Shown: positions 26,887-36,879, counted from the first letter of the stretch. The stretch: DNA of 47,117 bases from Candidatus Rhodoferax mariagerensis (GCA_016719055.1 JADKAW010000029.1:1-47117), one strand, 5' to 3'. Notes: generated by a model from the letters alone, not told the origin. Numbers and translations: made by a program.

Positions 26887-29142
26887 CTTATAAATTTCAG
26901 GTAGCTCTGGCCGCCAGCGCTTGAGTAGCAGTGCATTGGTCATCACACTGACAGAGCTTAGCGCCATGGCGGCACCGGCAAACACCGGGTTCAGGTAGCC
27001 CAGCGCCGCCAGCGGAATGCCGGCCACGTTGTAAACAAAAGCCCAAAACAGGTTTTGCCGGATTTTTGCCACGGCGCGGTTTGAAATATCCAGCGCTGCA
27101 GCCACCAGCGACAAGTCGCCGCGCATCAGGGTTATGCCCGCAGCATGCATGGCCACATCGGTACCACCTTCGGCACTGGCCATGGCCATGCCCACGTCAG
27201 CAGCGGCCAGCGCAGGCGCATCGTTCACACCATCGCCCACCATCACCACGGTTTGGCCACTCTGCTTCAACGCCAAGATATGGGCGGCTTTGTCGCCGGG
27301 CAACACGTTACTGATGACTTCGCCCTGTTCAGGGTTCAAACCCACCCGGCGTGCCATGGCCTGCGCTGCGGCCTGGTTGTCGCCAGACAGCATCAGCACC
27401 TTGATGCCCCGGGCCCGCAGGGCGCTGATGACGCTGCTGGCCTCGCGCTTGGGCTCATCGGCAAAACTCATCAAGGCCAGCACCTGCAAGCCCTGTGCGC
27501 TGCGTTGCGCCAATGCAGCCAGCGTGGCACCCTGCGCTTCCAAGCCTAGCAACTGGTCGTCAAATTTTTCAAAATTCGCGCCAAGTTCCCTGATCCAGTG
27601 AGGGCTGCCAATGAAGTAGTCACTCACATTCACACGGCCACTCAGGCCCTTGCCTGGCACGGTTTGAATATTTTCGACAGCCAACAAGCTCAGATGTTGA
27701 TCTGCCGCTGCCTGCACCACCGCGCGTGCCAGCGGGTGGCTGCTGCCACTTTGCAGGGCCGCAGCAATCGTCAAAAGCGCCGTTGACGACGTTGTTACTG
27801 TAGGGTCTGATTCAGGCAAAACCACAAAGTTGGTCAATTGCGCCTTGCCCACCGTCAGCGTTCCGGTTTTGTCAAACACGACTACCTGTGTTTTGTGGGC
27901 CAGCTCCAGCGCCTGCGCGTCCTTGATCAAAATGCCATGCTGCGCCGCCACACCAGTGCCCGCCATGATCGCCGCCGGTGTGGCCAAGCCCAGCGCGCAG
28001 GGGCAGGCAATCACCAGCACCGTCACGGCATGTATCACAGACAGCTCAAACGCATGGCCACTGAGCCACCAGCCTAATAGCGTGGCCAGCGCCAGCACCA
28101 GCACCACTGGCACAAACACAGCGCTGACCTGGTCTACCAGGCGCTGAATCGGTGCCTTGGCCGCCTGGGCGTCTTCCACCAGGCGAATAATGCCCGACAG
28201 CACGGTGTCCACCCCCACCGCCTTGACCCGCACAATCAAGCGGCCATCCCCATTAAGAGTGCCACCCGTGACCCGGTCGCCAGCGGCTTTGTTGACCGGC
28301 AACGGCTCGCCGGTCAGCATGGACTCATCGACCTGCGCTTGTCCTTCCAGTACCTCGGCATCCATGGCAAAGCGTTCACCCGGCCGCACCACCAGTTCAT
28401 CACCCACCAGCACCTCGTCCACCGGCACGTCCACCTCGCCATCCAGACCCAGCAGATGCGCCACGTCAGGTCGCAAACCGTGCAGCGCCCGGATGGCTGA
28501 GGTGGTTTGCTGCTTGGCCCGCGCCTCCAGCCATTTGCCCAGCAGCACCAGGGTGATGACTACCGCCGACGCCTCAAAATACAAATGCGCCATGGCCCCA
28601 TCGGGCGTGCCCAGCCATAACCAGACCGACAAGGCCCAGGCCGCTGTGGTGCCGATGGACACCAGCAAATCCATATTGCCACTGAGTGACAGCAAGGCAT
28701 GCCAACCCGCCTTGTAAAAGCGCGCCCCCAACACAAACTGCACTGGCGTGGCCAGCATAAATTGCAGCCAGGCCGGCAGCATCCAGTGTTGTCCCAGCAG
28801 CGACCCCAGCATCGGCAGCATCAAGGGCAATGACAAGGCCAGACCCAGCGCTACCGGGCCAAACCCCTGCCAGCCCGAGGCTGGCTTCGCGTCAATGGCT
28901 GCATTGGCTGAGACCGGCTCGTATCCCGCATCGCGCACGGCTCGGCGCAAGCGTGCTTCGATCTGATCGGCTGGCAGCACCATGACCCGGGCCGATTCGG
29001 TGGCCAGGTTCACCGCCACCTCCTGCACACCAGGTATTTTTTTCAGGGCGCGTTCAGCCCGGCCCACGCAAGACGCACAGGTCATGCCGTGGATACCAAG
29101 GTCAATACGCATGGCCGTGGGAGAAAGCTTAGGGCTGGTCAT
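26881..29142 (-). CDS. copA: Copper-exporting P1B-type ATPase CopA
   Basis: A 753-residue P-type ATPase. It has one N-terminal metal-binding domain (GMTCASC near residue 20), the CPC membrane motif ACPCALGLATPAA, the phosphorylation site DKTGTLTVG, and GDGVNDAPALAAADVG. The Cys-Pro-Cys with the following Asn/Tyr helices is the Cu(I) type. It exports copper to the periplasm. Divergent from copZ, with a 77-base shared promoter gap in which I do not see a CueR-type operator. Confidence 0.95.
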   Translation of the reverse strand: MTSPKLSPTAMRIDLGIHGMTCASCVGRAERALKKIPGVQEVAVNLATESARVMVLPADQIEARLRRAVRDAGYEPVSANAAIDAKPASGWQGFGPVALGLALSLPLMLPMLGSLLGQHWMLPAWLQFMLATPVQFVLGARFYKAGWHALLSLSGNMDLLVSIGTTAAWALSVWLWLGTPDGAMAHLYFEASAVVITLVLLGKWLEARAKQQTTSAIRALHGLRPDVAHLLGLDGEVDVPVDEVLVGDELVVRPGERFAMDAEVLEGQAQVDESMLTGEPLPVNKAAGDRVTGGTLNGDGRLIVRVKAVGVDTVLSGIIRLVEDAQAAKAPIQRLVDQVSAVFVPVVLVLALATLLGWWLSGHAFELSVIHAVTVLVIACPCALGLATPAAIMAGTGVAAQHGILIKDAQALELAHKTQVVVFDKTGTLTVGKAQLTNFVVLPESDPTVTTSSTALLTIAAALQSGSSHPLARAVVQAAADQHLSLLAVENIQTVPGKGLSGRVNVSDYFIGSPHWIRELGANFEKFDDQLLGLEAQGATLAALAQRSAQGLQVLALMSFADEPKREASSVISALRARGIKVLMLSGDNQAAAQAMARRVGLNPEQGEVISNVLPGDKAAHILALKQSGQTVVMVGDGVNDAPALAAADVGMAMASAEGGTDVAMHAAGITLMRGDLSLVAAALDISNRAVAKIRQNLFWAFVYNVAGIPLAALGYLNPVFAGAAMALSSVSVMTNALLLKRWRPELPEIYKK

Positions 29143-29219
29143 GATGCAGGGCTTGAGGATCTATCAGGAGGGTTCACAATACGCGTTTTTGCAAGCCGTC
29201 GATTTTCAAGAGGATTTTC

Positions 29220-29417
29220 ATGAAGCACACCTTTAATGTCCAAGGTATGACCTGTGAACACTGCGAAAAAGCCGTTTCACGCGCCATCAGGCAGCTTGAC
29301 CGCACAGCAGAGGTCCAGATAGACCGCGCTGCCAACAAGGTCGAGGTGGAGTCAACCCAGGCGGCAGAGGTGTTGAAACAGGCGATTGTGGACGAAGGTT
29401 ACACCGTTAGCCCCTAG
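29220..29417 (+). CDS. copZ: Copper chaperone CopZ-like heavy-metal-associated protein
   Basis: A 65-residue single HMA domain with the Cu(I) motif GMTCEHC near residues 9-15. Such proteins hand copper to the CopA N-terminal domain. It is divergent from copA and lies three bases before the Crp/Fnr gene. Confidence 0.88.
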   Translation: MKHTFNVQGMTCEHCEKAVSRAIRQLDRTAEVQIDRAANKVEVESTQAAEVLKQAIVDEGYTVSP

Positions 29418-29420
29418 ACC

Positions 29421-30095
29421 ATGGCCACCACCCCGGTGTTTCCGACCGAGCAGGTGCTGGCACTGTACCCGTCGCTGGCACAGGTGCAGCCCGCACTGGC
29501 AGAACTCAGCAGCACGCTGGTGCCGTATCAGGTGCCGGCTGAAACCGTGCTGTTTGGCGAAAACGCGGCGTGCCAGGGTTTTCCGCTGGTGCTGGAAGGC
29601 GAAATCAAGGTTTCGCGCAACTCGGGTGACGGCCGCTCGCTGGAACTGTACCGGGTGGTGCCAGGGGAGTTGTGCCTGGTGTCAAGCGCCTCGCTGTTTC
29701 GGGCACAGCCGCTCTCAGCCTTTGGCATCACCACCAAACCGAGCCACTTTTTGCTGATCAAACCCGACTTGTTCAAGCGCTGGATTGAAACCCCGGCGTT
29801 TCGCAACGATGTGCTGGGCCTGTTTGCCGAGCGCATGGCCGACCTGACCGGCCTGATCGATGCCGTGGCTTTTCACAAGCTCGACCGTCGGCTGGCTGCT
29901 GCCCTGCTAGGGCGTGGCCAGCAGCTCAACATCACGCATCAGGCGTTAGCCGATGAACTGGGCACGGTGCGTGAAATGGTCACGCGCCTGCTGCGTCGTT
30001 TTGAAGGTGAAGGCTGGGTGGCGCTGGGGCGCGAGCAAATCAAAATTGTCAACAGCGCCGCCCTGCGCGCGCTGGTCAGCAGCCATTTGAATTGA
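29421..30095 (+). CDS. Crp/Fnr family transcription regulator
   Basis: A 224-residue protein with an N-terminal cyclic-nucleotide-type beta-roll (LVLEGEIKVSRNSGDGRSLELYRVVPGELC) and a C-terminal winged helix-turn-helix (ITHQALADELGTVREMVTRLLRRFE). It has Cys at ACQGF and ELCL but not the FNR N-terminal Cys cluster, so it is neither a clear FNR nor a CRP. Directly after copZ by three bases, so it may respond to the same stress; its own targets are unknown. Confidence 0.85.
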   Translation: MATTPVFPTEQVLALYPSLAQVQPALAELSSTLVPYQVPAETVLFGENAACQGFPLVLEGEIKVSRNSGDGRSLELYRVVPGELCLVSSASLFRAQPLSAFGITTKPSHFLLIKPDLFKRWIETPAFRNDVLGLFAERMADLTGLIDAVAFHKLDRRLAAALLGRGQQLNITHQALADELGTVREMVTRLLRRFEGEGWVALGREQIKIVNSAALRALVSSHLN

Positions 30096-30380
30096 GTTCG
30101 CCGGGCGTTGCGGTGGTTGCATAACTCGCAAATTGGTTGATTGCCAGCGCTTCTTTCTAGATTCCGCGCCGTAAAAGGGATCCAAGCCTTTGCCCTACAT
30201 GCGCTGGCAACTACTAAAATGATAGTGACCAAATGTCTGCAAGCAGCGCCCAAAGCCCCAACTCCCTAAAAATCAGCGCTGACACGCCATGCATCGGGCA
30301 ATCCGACGTTTTTAGCAAACCTGCGTCAACTCTATTGCCATCATTTTTCAACGGCAAAACGGATTCACCAGGAGCAAACC
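30096..30380. other. Intergenic leader of the caspase-serpin cluster
   Basis: About 285 bases, AT-richer than the neighbours, that should contain the promoter for the seven-gene cluster starting at 30381. A ribosome site (CAGGAGC) lies near the end. I see no clear operator. Confidence 0.45.
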
Positions 30381-30965
30381 ATGAAACATCTGTCTCGCAC
30401 TTTTCTCGCAGCAGTTCTTGCGGCTGTCACAAGCTCGGCGCTCGCCGTTGGGTCGGTCAAAGACATCGTCCTTGAACGTGTCTCTGCACCAGCCATTTCA
30501 CAGCCCGGCGATGTCATGGCAGTCAGCGTGTTGCAGGAATCTGTTGATGGCGCTCTTACAGCCAGAGGGACAAATGCTCTTTTTCGTACCGGCGACCGCT
30601 TTCGCGTCAAATTGCTGGCGTCGCGTGACGCCAAAGTGTCGTTCTACAACACCAATCCCAAAGGTGTGATGAATCCCAAGCCCATCTGGCAAGGCGACGT
30701 GCAAGCGGGTCAGGAAACCATCAGTTCCCGCCTGGCCCTCACCGGGACGTCAGGCGTTGACCTGTTACATATCGTGATGGAACCCTCCAAGCAAAGGCAG
30801 GTTGTTATTTGGCTGGAAAGCTGGCTACTGTCAATCAAAGACTCTGCCGGTGTCAACAAAGACATTCAAGTCGATGTTCAAAACACACCGAATGCCACTT
30901 ATTTACTCAACGCAACCGGACAAGGTCTGGTCAGCACCATGCAAATTGTGCACAACGCGCGTTGA
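30381..30965 (+). CDS. Exported DUF4384-like protein, first gene of the caspase-serpin cluster
   Basis: A 194-residue protein with a signal peptide ending near ALAVG. The middle (GTNALFRTGDRFRVKLLASR, then KVSFYNTNPKGVMN) has the pattern of DUF4384: a beta strand of a domain that sits on many prokaryotic caspase-like proteases. I see no catalytic motif. It may be a periplasmic partner or substrate of the proteases that follow. The next gene starts 70 bases on. Confidence 0.55.
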   Translation: MKHLSRTFLAAVLAAVTSSALAVGSVKDIVLERVSAPAISQPGDVMAVSVLQESVDGALTARGTNALFRTGDRFRVKLLASRDAKVSFYNTNPKGVMNPKPIWQGDVQAGQETISSRLALTGTSGVDLLHIVMEPSKQRQVVIWLESWLLSIKDSAGVNKDIQVDVQNTPNATYLLNATGQGLVSTMQIVHNAR

Positions 30966-31035
30966 TTGACAATCAGCGAACTTAACCAAAGTTGCTTGAA
31001 GTGTTTTCAAAAAGCAGTTTGACGGGAGAATTTTC

Positions 31036-31545
31036 ATGAAATTAGGGTCATGGGGTGGTGCAGGCGTTTTGGCAGTCACGCTTGGGATGACGGGGTGCAT
31101 CAGTCCACCCGGTACTGCGGATGCCAATTTGTTACACCGTATGGACACCGTGATGCGACAAGCCGCCCCATCCATGGCCGTTCGCGTCAAGCTCTCTGCC
31201 GATCAGGTCAAGACGGGTGATGCCATCCTCGCAGAAATCAGCTCCAACATGGCGGGTTACGTTTATTTGTTTCAGATGGGCACAGAAGGCCGCACCTTGA
31301 GCTTGGTATTTCCCAACGCCATGGACGGTGCCAACTACATTGCCGCGGGCACATCATTAAAACTGCCGCGCCAGAACTGGCGCATGTCCGCGCGTGGGCC
31401 GTCTGGGGTTGGCCAGATCATGGCAGTGGTCACTGAAAATCCCCTGGACCTGATGACTCTTCAAACCAACACCCAACAGGGCAAGATCGAAGTGGGTGCC
31501 AAATATGGCGCAGCCATGGTGGTCTTGCGAGAAACCGCGCCTTGA
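31036..31545 (+). CDS. DUF4384 lipoprotein
   Basis: A 169-residue protein with a lipobox (LGMTGCIS) near residue 19-22, then a DUF4384 core: VKTGDAILAEISSNMAGYVY, followed by LSLVFPNAMDGANYIAAG and LPRQNWRMSARGPSG. The same core forms the C-terminal domain of the caspase-like proteins at 32260 and 34056, so this is a free-standing copy, probably tethered in the outer membrane. The OmpA-like gene follows after 33 bases. Confidence 0.7.
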   Translation: MKLGSWGGAGVLAVTLGMTGCISPPGTADANLLHRMDTVMRQAAPSMAVRVKLSADQVKTGDAILAEISSNMAGYVYLFQMGTEGRTLSLVFPNAMDGANYIAAGTSLKLPRQNWRMSARGPSGVGQIMAVVTENPLDLMTLQTNTQQGKIEVGAKYGAAMVVLRETAP

Positions 31546-31578
31546 GTCTGACGAAATTCATTGTTTTCAGGAGGACGA

Positions 31579-32247
31579 ATGTTTTCAAATCAACATCTTC
31601 AGACTGCATCGACGCAGCAAACCATTCGGCATGTCTTTCAATTAGCTTTGTTTTCACTAACCATACTGGGTACTTGCGCACATTCAACGGGCATGACCGA
31701 AACCGAGATGATTCGCCAACTCAGCGCCAAGTCTCCCGCAGCCGTTGAACACGACGATCCCAATGCCGCCTTTGCCAATGATGGTCTTCAAACCAGAAAT
31801 CTTGCAAGGGTGCGCGTACCTGACACCCAAGGGGCATGCCTGGCAGATAACGGCACCCAAGCCAATATAAAGACCCTCGTTGTGATTGCTTTACCTCCTG
31901 CCGGATCCCCGCAAGTCACGTTGGCTCTGCAGTTTGCCAACGCAAGTTATGAATTGAGCACCACCGACAAGCAGCAACTGGTCACACTGGCCCGGGCCAT
32001 GCGCAGCACAACTCTGCGTCACGCCAGGTTCACTGTTGCCGGGCACACCGATGCCAGCGGTGACCCTTTGGTCAATGAAAAACTCTCTTGCGCGCGGGCA
32101 CTCGCTGCGCGCACTTTCCTGATGACACAAGGCGTTGCGCCCGAGAGGCTCGGCGCCTATGGCTTTGGCAGCAGTCGCCCAATTGAAGTGGGGGTAGTCG
32201 CATCAGCCGAAAACCGTCGCGTTGAAGTGCGGCGTGCCGAAGACTAA
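31579..32247 (+). CDS. OmpA-like peptidoglycan-associated protein
   Basis: A 222-residue protein, ATG 31579 after a strong ribosome site (CAGGAGG). After an N-terminal hydrophobic segment with a possible lipobox (LGTC), the C-terminal 100 residues are an OmpA domain: a VTLALQFANASYELS strand, GHTDASGDPLVNEKLSCARA and SAENRRVEVRRAED, with the Asp and Arg that grip diaminopimelate. It would anchor this system to the cell wall. Caspase 1 follows after 12 bases. Confidence 0.85.
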   Translation: MFSNQHLQTASTQQTIRHVFQLALFSLTILGTCAHSTGMTETEMIRQLSAKSPAAVEHDDPNAAFANDGLQTRNLARVRVPDTQGACLADNGTQANIKTLVVIALPPAGSPQVTLALQFANASYELSTTDKQQLVTLARAMRSTTLRHARFTVAGHTDASGDPLVNEKLSCARALAARTFLMTQGVAPERLGAYGFGSSRPIEVGVVASAENRRVEVRRAED

Positions 32248-32259
32248 GCGGGTCAAAAC

Positions 32260-33990
32260 ATGCGTACACAGGCTTTGTGGCGTCGCACCGGCAATTTGAT
32301 GTCACTGGTCCTGGCACTTTTGATGGCCATACCTTTCGCAGCGTCAGGCCAGACATTGCCCAAACGCATCGCCTTGCTGGTTGGCGTGGGCAATTACACC
32401 GATGCCAGCATGCCTGACCTTGACGGGCCACCGCATGATGTAGCCGCCTTGCGTGAGGTGCTGATTCGGCGTTGGGGGTTTCGCCCACAGGACATCAAAA
32501 CGCTGGTTGATGGTGAAGCCACCCGGGACAACATTGCGACAGAACTGGCGGCCTTGTCACGTCGCAGCGCCGCCAAAGACGAGGTGCTGGTTTACTTTTC
32601 AGGGCATGGCACCAGTGCGCTGGATGACAACATCAGCGCCATGGGTGTAGCGCTGCCCCATAGCACCGGTGCCTTTGTCCCGGCCGATTTCAAACTTCAA
32701 GCGCGGTCCAATGTCAAAGACCTGATGGTTGGTCGCACCGATCTGGTGCCTGTCTTTAGCGCCCTTGAGGCCGCTGGCCGAAGCCTGTGGGTTATTTCCG
32801 ACTCTTGTTATTCGGGCCAGCAGGTGCGGTCTTCCATGCTGGTCACCCCGGGTGACTTGCCCGAGCGGATGATTCCCCTGGTGCTTGGCAAAGCTGCAAG
32901 TCAGCAGATCGTTGATTTGGCGCGAATGGCGACACCCCAAAAAATTGAACCTTACCCCTACCGTGCCACCGCTTTCTTGTCGGCATCTGGCGAGGGTGAG
33001 CGTGCCAAAGACGTTCCCCGAGGCATGTTGGGCAAAATGCCCACGCTCGACGGCAAACCCCACGGTGCCATGACCGATGCCTTGTTGCGTGTGCTGGAGG
33101 GCCAAGTCCCGGGCGATCTGGATGGCGATGGCTGGATGACCCTGAACGAAGTGCACCGCGCCACCAGCGACTTCATGGCCCAGCGTGCCTACGGCCATTC
33201 ACCCATGCGCTTGCCGTCAGTGGCTGAAGACGCCCACGGGCTGGGCAACCGCGCCGTGCTCAATATTCAAAACGTCGCCAAACGGTCTTCACAACAGCCC
33301 CCGCAGCCGTTGCGCCTACGCATTGAAAGTGCGTCGCCAGCGCTGGTGGCTGCCATCTCGGGCGTGCCAGATGTTCAAATCGCCAAGCCGGGCAGCCCCG
33401 CCGACATTGTGCTGATGATCAAGGGCAGCCAGCAGGGTTTGATTTCTGCCAGTGGCGACCTTCTGGCAGGTTTGCCCGTGGCAGAAACGGGTCGTGCCGT
33501 GGCCCAGATTCGGCAATTGGCCTGGGCGCAACACTTGCGCGGCCTGGCTGAAAAATACCGCCGCGCAGCCTTGCAGGTGGCGGTTGACCCGGCAGAACAG
33601 GGCAGCAACTTTGTGCCGGGTCAACTCATCAGCTTTGTCGTTCGGCCAGACAAAAATGCAACGCTGGTGCTTTTGAACATCAATGCCGAAGGCAAGGTCG
33701 GCGTGTTGTACCCCTATAGCCCGGCAGAGCTTCAGCCTTTGGCAGCCGGGCTGGCCAGACATATTCCGGGCAATTCTGACCATCAGCGCATCAAGGTGCA
33801 AGAGCCCTTTGGCATGGACATGCAATTCATCTTTGCTTTTGACGAGCCACCGGCGGGCCTGGGCAAACTGCTTCATCTTGACAATGCAGACCCAGGGGAT
33901 TCGCGACTTTTGGCTTTTGAGCGCAGCCTGAGCACCCTGGCCGGCAAATTTACCTTTGCCACCAGCGAACTGCGCACCTTGAAGCCTTGA
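32260..33990 (+). CDS. Exported caspase-like protease with EF-hand and DUF4384 (caspase 1)
   Basis: A 576-residue protein with a signal peptide to about residue 31. The peptidase C14 fold starts at RIALLVGVGNYTDAS; the catalytic His is H116 in YFSGHGT and the Cys is C183 in SDSCYSGQ. A complete EF-hand loop, DLDGDGWMTLNE, spans about 286-297. The C-terminal third (from about 450) is a DUF4384 domain. Prokaryotic caspases of this kind (orthocaspases) cleave after Arg or Lys and several need Ca2+. Probably active in the periplasm. Substrate unknown. Confidence 0.88.
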   Translation: MRTQALWRRTGNLMSLVLALLMAIPFAASGQTLPKRIALLVGVGNYTDASMPDLDGPPHDVAALREVLIRRWGFRPQDIKTLVDGEATRDNIATELAALSRRSAAKDEVLVYFSGHGTSALDDNISAMGVALPHSTGAFVPADFKLQARSNVKDLMVGRTDLVPVFSALEAAGRSLWVISDSCYSGQQVRSSMLVTPGDLPERMIPLVLGKAASQQIVDLARMATPQKIEPYPYRATAFLSASGEGERAKDVPRGMLGKMPTLDGKPHGAMTDALLRVLEGQVPGDLDGDGWMTLNEVHRATSDFMAQRAYGHSPMRLPSVAEDAHGLGNRAVLNIQNVAKRSSQQPPQPLRLRIESASPALVAAISGVPDVQIAKPGSPADIVLMIKGSQQGLISASGDLLAGLPVAETGRAVAQIRQLAWAQHLRGLAEKYRRAALQVAVDPAEQGSNFVPGQLISFVVRPDKNATLVLLNINAEGKVGVLYPYSPAELQPLAAGLARHIPGNSDHQRIKVQEPFGMDMQFIFAFDEPPAGLGKLLHLDNADPGDSRLLAFERSLSTLAGKFTFATSELRTLKP

Positions 33991-34055
33991 CAACTTGTTC
34001 CGACGAAAACACACCGTTGCCGTCTAGCTGTTCATTGACATCTGACTGAGGACTT

Positions 34056-35443
34056 ATGAAAACGATCACCCCCATCACTTTGCGCGCCTTGGCGCTTGCC
34101 ACCTTGTTTACAGGCTTCTTGGGCATCGGTGGTCAGGTGCAGGCCGCCAACCATGCACTGATCATGACCATTAACTACTCTGGCACCAGGGTGGCGCTGC
34201 CCGGCATCGACAAAGACGGCGAATTCGCGGTCAAGATCGCCCAGGGCATGGGGGTGCCACGGCAAAATATCAAGTGGCTGCGCAACCGTGAGCTGAGCAT
34301 GGGCGGCATGAGCGCGGCCATTGAAGACCTCACGCAAAACCGCATCGCGGATGGCGACAAAGTTTTCATGTACTACTCGGGCCATGGGTATCAAACCAGC
34401 GGAGCCGATAGCAAATGCTCTGAATCTCTGGTCACGGCTGATTTCAAGTTTTTTCAGGACGAGCGCCTGCGGCAGTCTTTGGACAACCTGGCAGCCAAGG
34501 CCAGCCAGGTGGTCATGTTCAACGACTCCTGCTTTTCAGGGGGTGCTGCCACCAAAGACATCACCCGTAGTGACGAAGATGCCGTTCCAAAGCTGTTTGT
34601 GGATGACAAATCTGCTTCCGCCGCAGATGCAAACTACACCTGCGGCCAAGCTATCAACAAGGATTTTGGTGCCCGTACTCTGGGTGTTGTGGCATTACAG
34701 CGGCCAATCCAGATGCTTTACGTTGCGGCATCGAGCGACAACGAGGTTTCACGCGCAAGCCGCACGGGTAGCTGGGCCACCCAGGCCTGGGCTGCTTGTT
34801 TGTCTGGTCGTGGGGCTGACAGTGACGGCAATGGCATTGTGGACGGCAACGAACTGCGGCAATGCGCCCAGTCCTTTATTGGCCGACGTTTTCCCAGCCC
34901 CAAACCATCACCATGGTCGGCAACGCCTCGCTCCCCGTGAGCTTTGTTGACAGCGCTGGCGCAGCACCAACACCGGTTGGCAACCCCCGGGGCACGCTGG
35001 AATCCATCCGTGCCGCAGCCGACCCAGGCATCAAGCTTGACCTGACCGTGACCCGACCCCAGCTGACCATTGGTCGGGATTTGCTCGACTTTTCGGTTTC
35101 GTCACAACGGGATGGTTACCTCTACCTGTTGCATGTGGCAAGTGACGGCAAGTTTTATGTGCTTTTTCCCAACAAGCTCGACAGCAACAACTACCTAAAA
35201 GCGGGCAGCACCCAGCGTTTTCCCCGTCCAGCCTGGGGCATTCAGGCCCAAGGTCCGGCAGGCACCAGCTATGTGATGGCCTATTTGTCCGAGACCCCCA
35301 AAGCGTTCACCAAAGACCTGCTTGTTGAAGGACCCTTTGCAAGCGGCATTGCCAACAGCGACACCACCAGAACACTGGGTGTGGTGGCGCTGACAGGGCG
35401 CTTTGGTGCCAGTGCCGTCGCGGCCATTCAAGAAGTCAAATAG
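34056..35443 (+). pseudogene. Exported caspase-like protease with EF-hand and DUF4384, one frameshift (caspase 2)
   Basis: Two overlapping frames make one 462-residue protein. The first has a signal peptide (to about 30), catalytic H110 in YYSGHGY and C159 in NDSCFSGG, and a complete EF-hand loop DSDGNGIVDGNE at about 255-266. After a break in the T run at 34889-34892 the other frame continues TITMVGNASLPVSFVD and a DUF4384 domain. One extra T restores the frame, so I expect a working protein. The break falls at the join between the two domains. Serpin follows 14 bases later. Confidence 0.85.
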
Positions 35444-35457
35444 ACGGAGCACTTGCC

Positions 35458-36821
35458 ATGAAAACACACCTCTGTTTCAAACCGGGCAGTCTTGCCATCG
35501 CTTCTGTGTTGTTCTTGACCGGCTTCGTGGTCAACATTCAGGCGCAGGCTCAAAGTGCTCAAGGTGCACCATCCGCCACGGTCACACCAGTCAAAAAAGA
35601 CATCGTTGCCGACACCCTGCCGGTTCAACCCACCACCAAACCGCGCCGCTTCACAAGCGCCGCGCATGACACCGCCACCTCGGGTGCGCTGGCAGAACTA
35701 GGTTTGGACTTGATGCGTCAGCAAAGTGCCGCTACCGGCAACGCACAGGTCAATGCAGTGGTGTCGCCGTTGTCGCTGGTGTCTGCCCTGGGCATGGTGC
35801 ACGCGGGCACTGCTGGTGCCACTGCGCGTGAACTGGCCAGCCTGCTGGGTTCAGCGTCTGCCGGCGAGCGGGTTTACACCACCCGCATGCCAGTTTTGCT
35901 GGAGCAATTGACCAAGCCCGGTGCGGCGGGCACACCGTTTGTCATGGCCAACCGGGTGTGGCTGGACAGCACGGTGGTGGCGGCCATTCCCGCCAGTTAT
36001 GCCGCAGCGGTCACCAGCCGGTTTAACGCAGATGCCGCCATGGTTCAGTTTGCCCAGGCCACACTGGCACGCAAGACCATCAATGCCTGGGTTTCCCAAA
36101 AAACTGCTAGCCGCATTGCTGAGCTGATGCCCGAGGGCTCCATCACGCCCAACACCAAACTGGTGGTTACCAACGCCATCCACTTCAAAAGCAAATGGGC
36201 CGAGCCATTTAACACCGCCCAGACCGTGCCCAAACCCTTTCAAACCGCCCCAAATGGCCCGACCAAGCCCGTTCCCACGATGGTGGATGAACGCCAGGTG
36301 CGCTTAGGGCTGATCGATAACCTGATGGTGATGGAGTTGCCCTTTGCCGGCCAAGAATTCAGCCTGATGGTGGCTGTGCCACCCGCTGGGCACACACTCA
36401 ACGCACTGGAAACCGACCTTGAAGGTCTGGACATGGCCAGTTGGAGCGCGCAGCTCAAGCCCACCACCTGCCGGCTGGAGCTGCCCAAATTCAGCATCGA
36501 GCCCGCTACCAGGCCGCTGAAAGCAAGCCTGCAGGCGCTGGGTGTCAAGACAGTTTTTAGTTCAGAAGCCGACCTGGAACCCATGCTGGGCCGGGCTGGC
36601 AAAGGCGTGGCGCTGGACAACGTGTACCAAAGTGCCACCATCATCATTGACGAACAAGGGGCGAAGCCGCTGCCGCCACCGGTGCCGCCGTGGTGGCCAA
36701 AGCGTTTGCCCTTCCACCACCCGCCTGCGCGGTGAACCGGCCGTTTGTCTTTGCAGTGATGCACCGTGCCACCGGCACACCGCTGTTTGTTGGTAAAGTG
36801 GCAGACCCCACACTGCACTAA
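35458..36821 (+). pseudogene. Exported serpin protease inhibitor, one frameshift in the reactive loop
   Basis: About 454 residues once the frame is repaired by one G in the run at 36658-36661. It has a signal peptide, then serpin landmarks in order: VSPLSLVSALGMVHAGTAGA (helix B), NRVWLD, TNAIHFKSKWAEPFN (shutter), LPFAG, ELPKFSIE, LGVKTVFSSEADLEPMLG, and DNVYQSATIIIDEQG. The shifted frame gives the Ala-rich hinge (AAAATGAAVV), the reactive loop, and NRPFVFAVMHRATGTPLFVG. The hinge is that of an inhibitory serpin. By counting from the conserved Gly, P1 is Lys (AK then AFA). Serpins trap serine and cysteine proteases; it lies between two caspase genes. Confidence 0.9.
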
Positions 36822-36879
36822 CGCGGTGTTGGCTGATCAAGCACCCACCGTCATGGCGGTTCAACCCAGGGAGTAAACA

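Noticed and set aside
34880..36670. Programmed frameshifting in caspase 2 and the serpin
   Set aside because: Neither site has a standard slippery heptamer with a stimulatory structure, and an EF-G-like gene breaks in the same way, so a shared sequencing cause is simpler.
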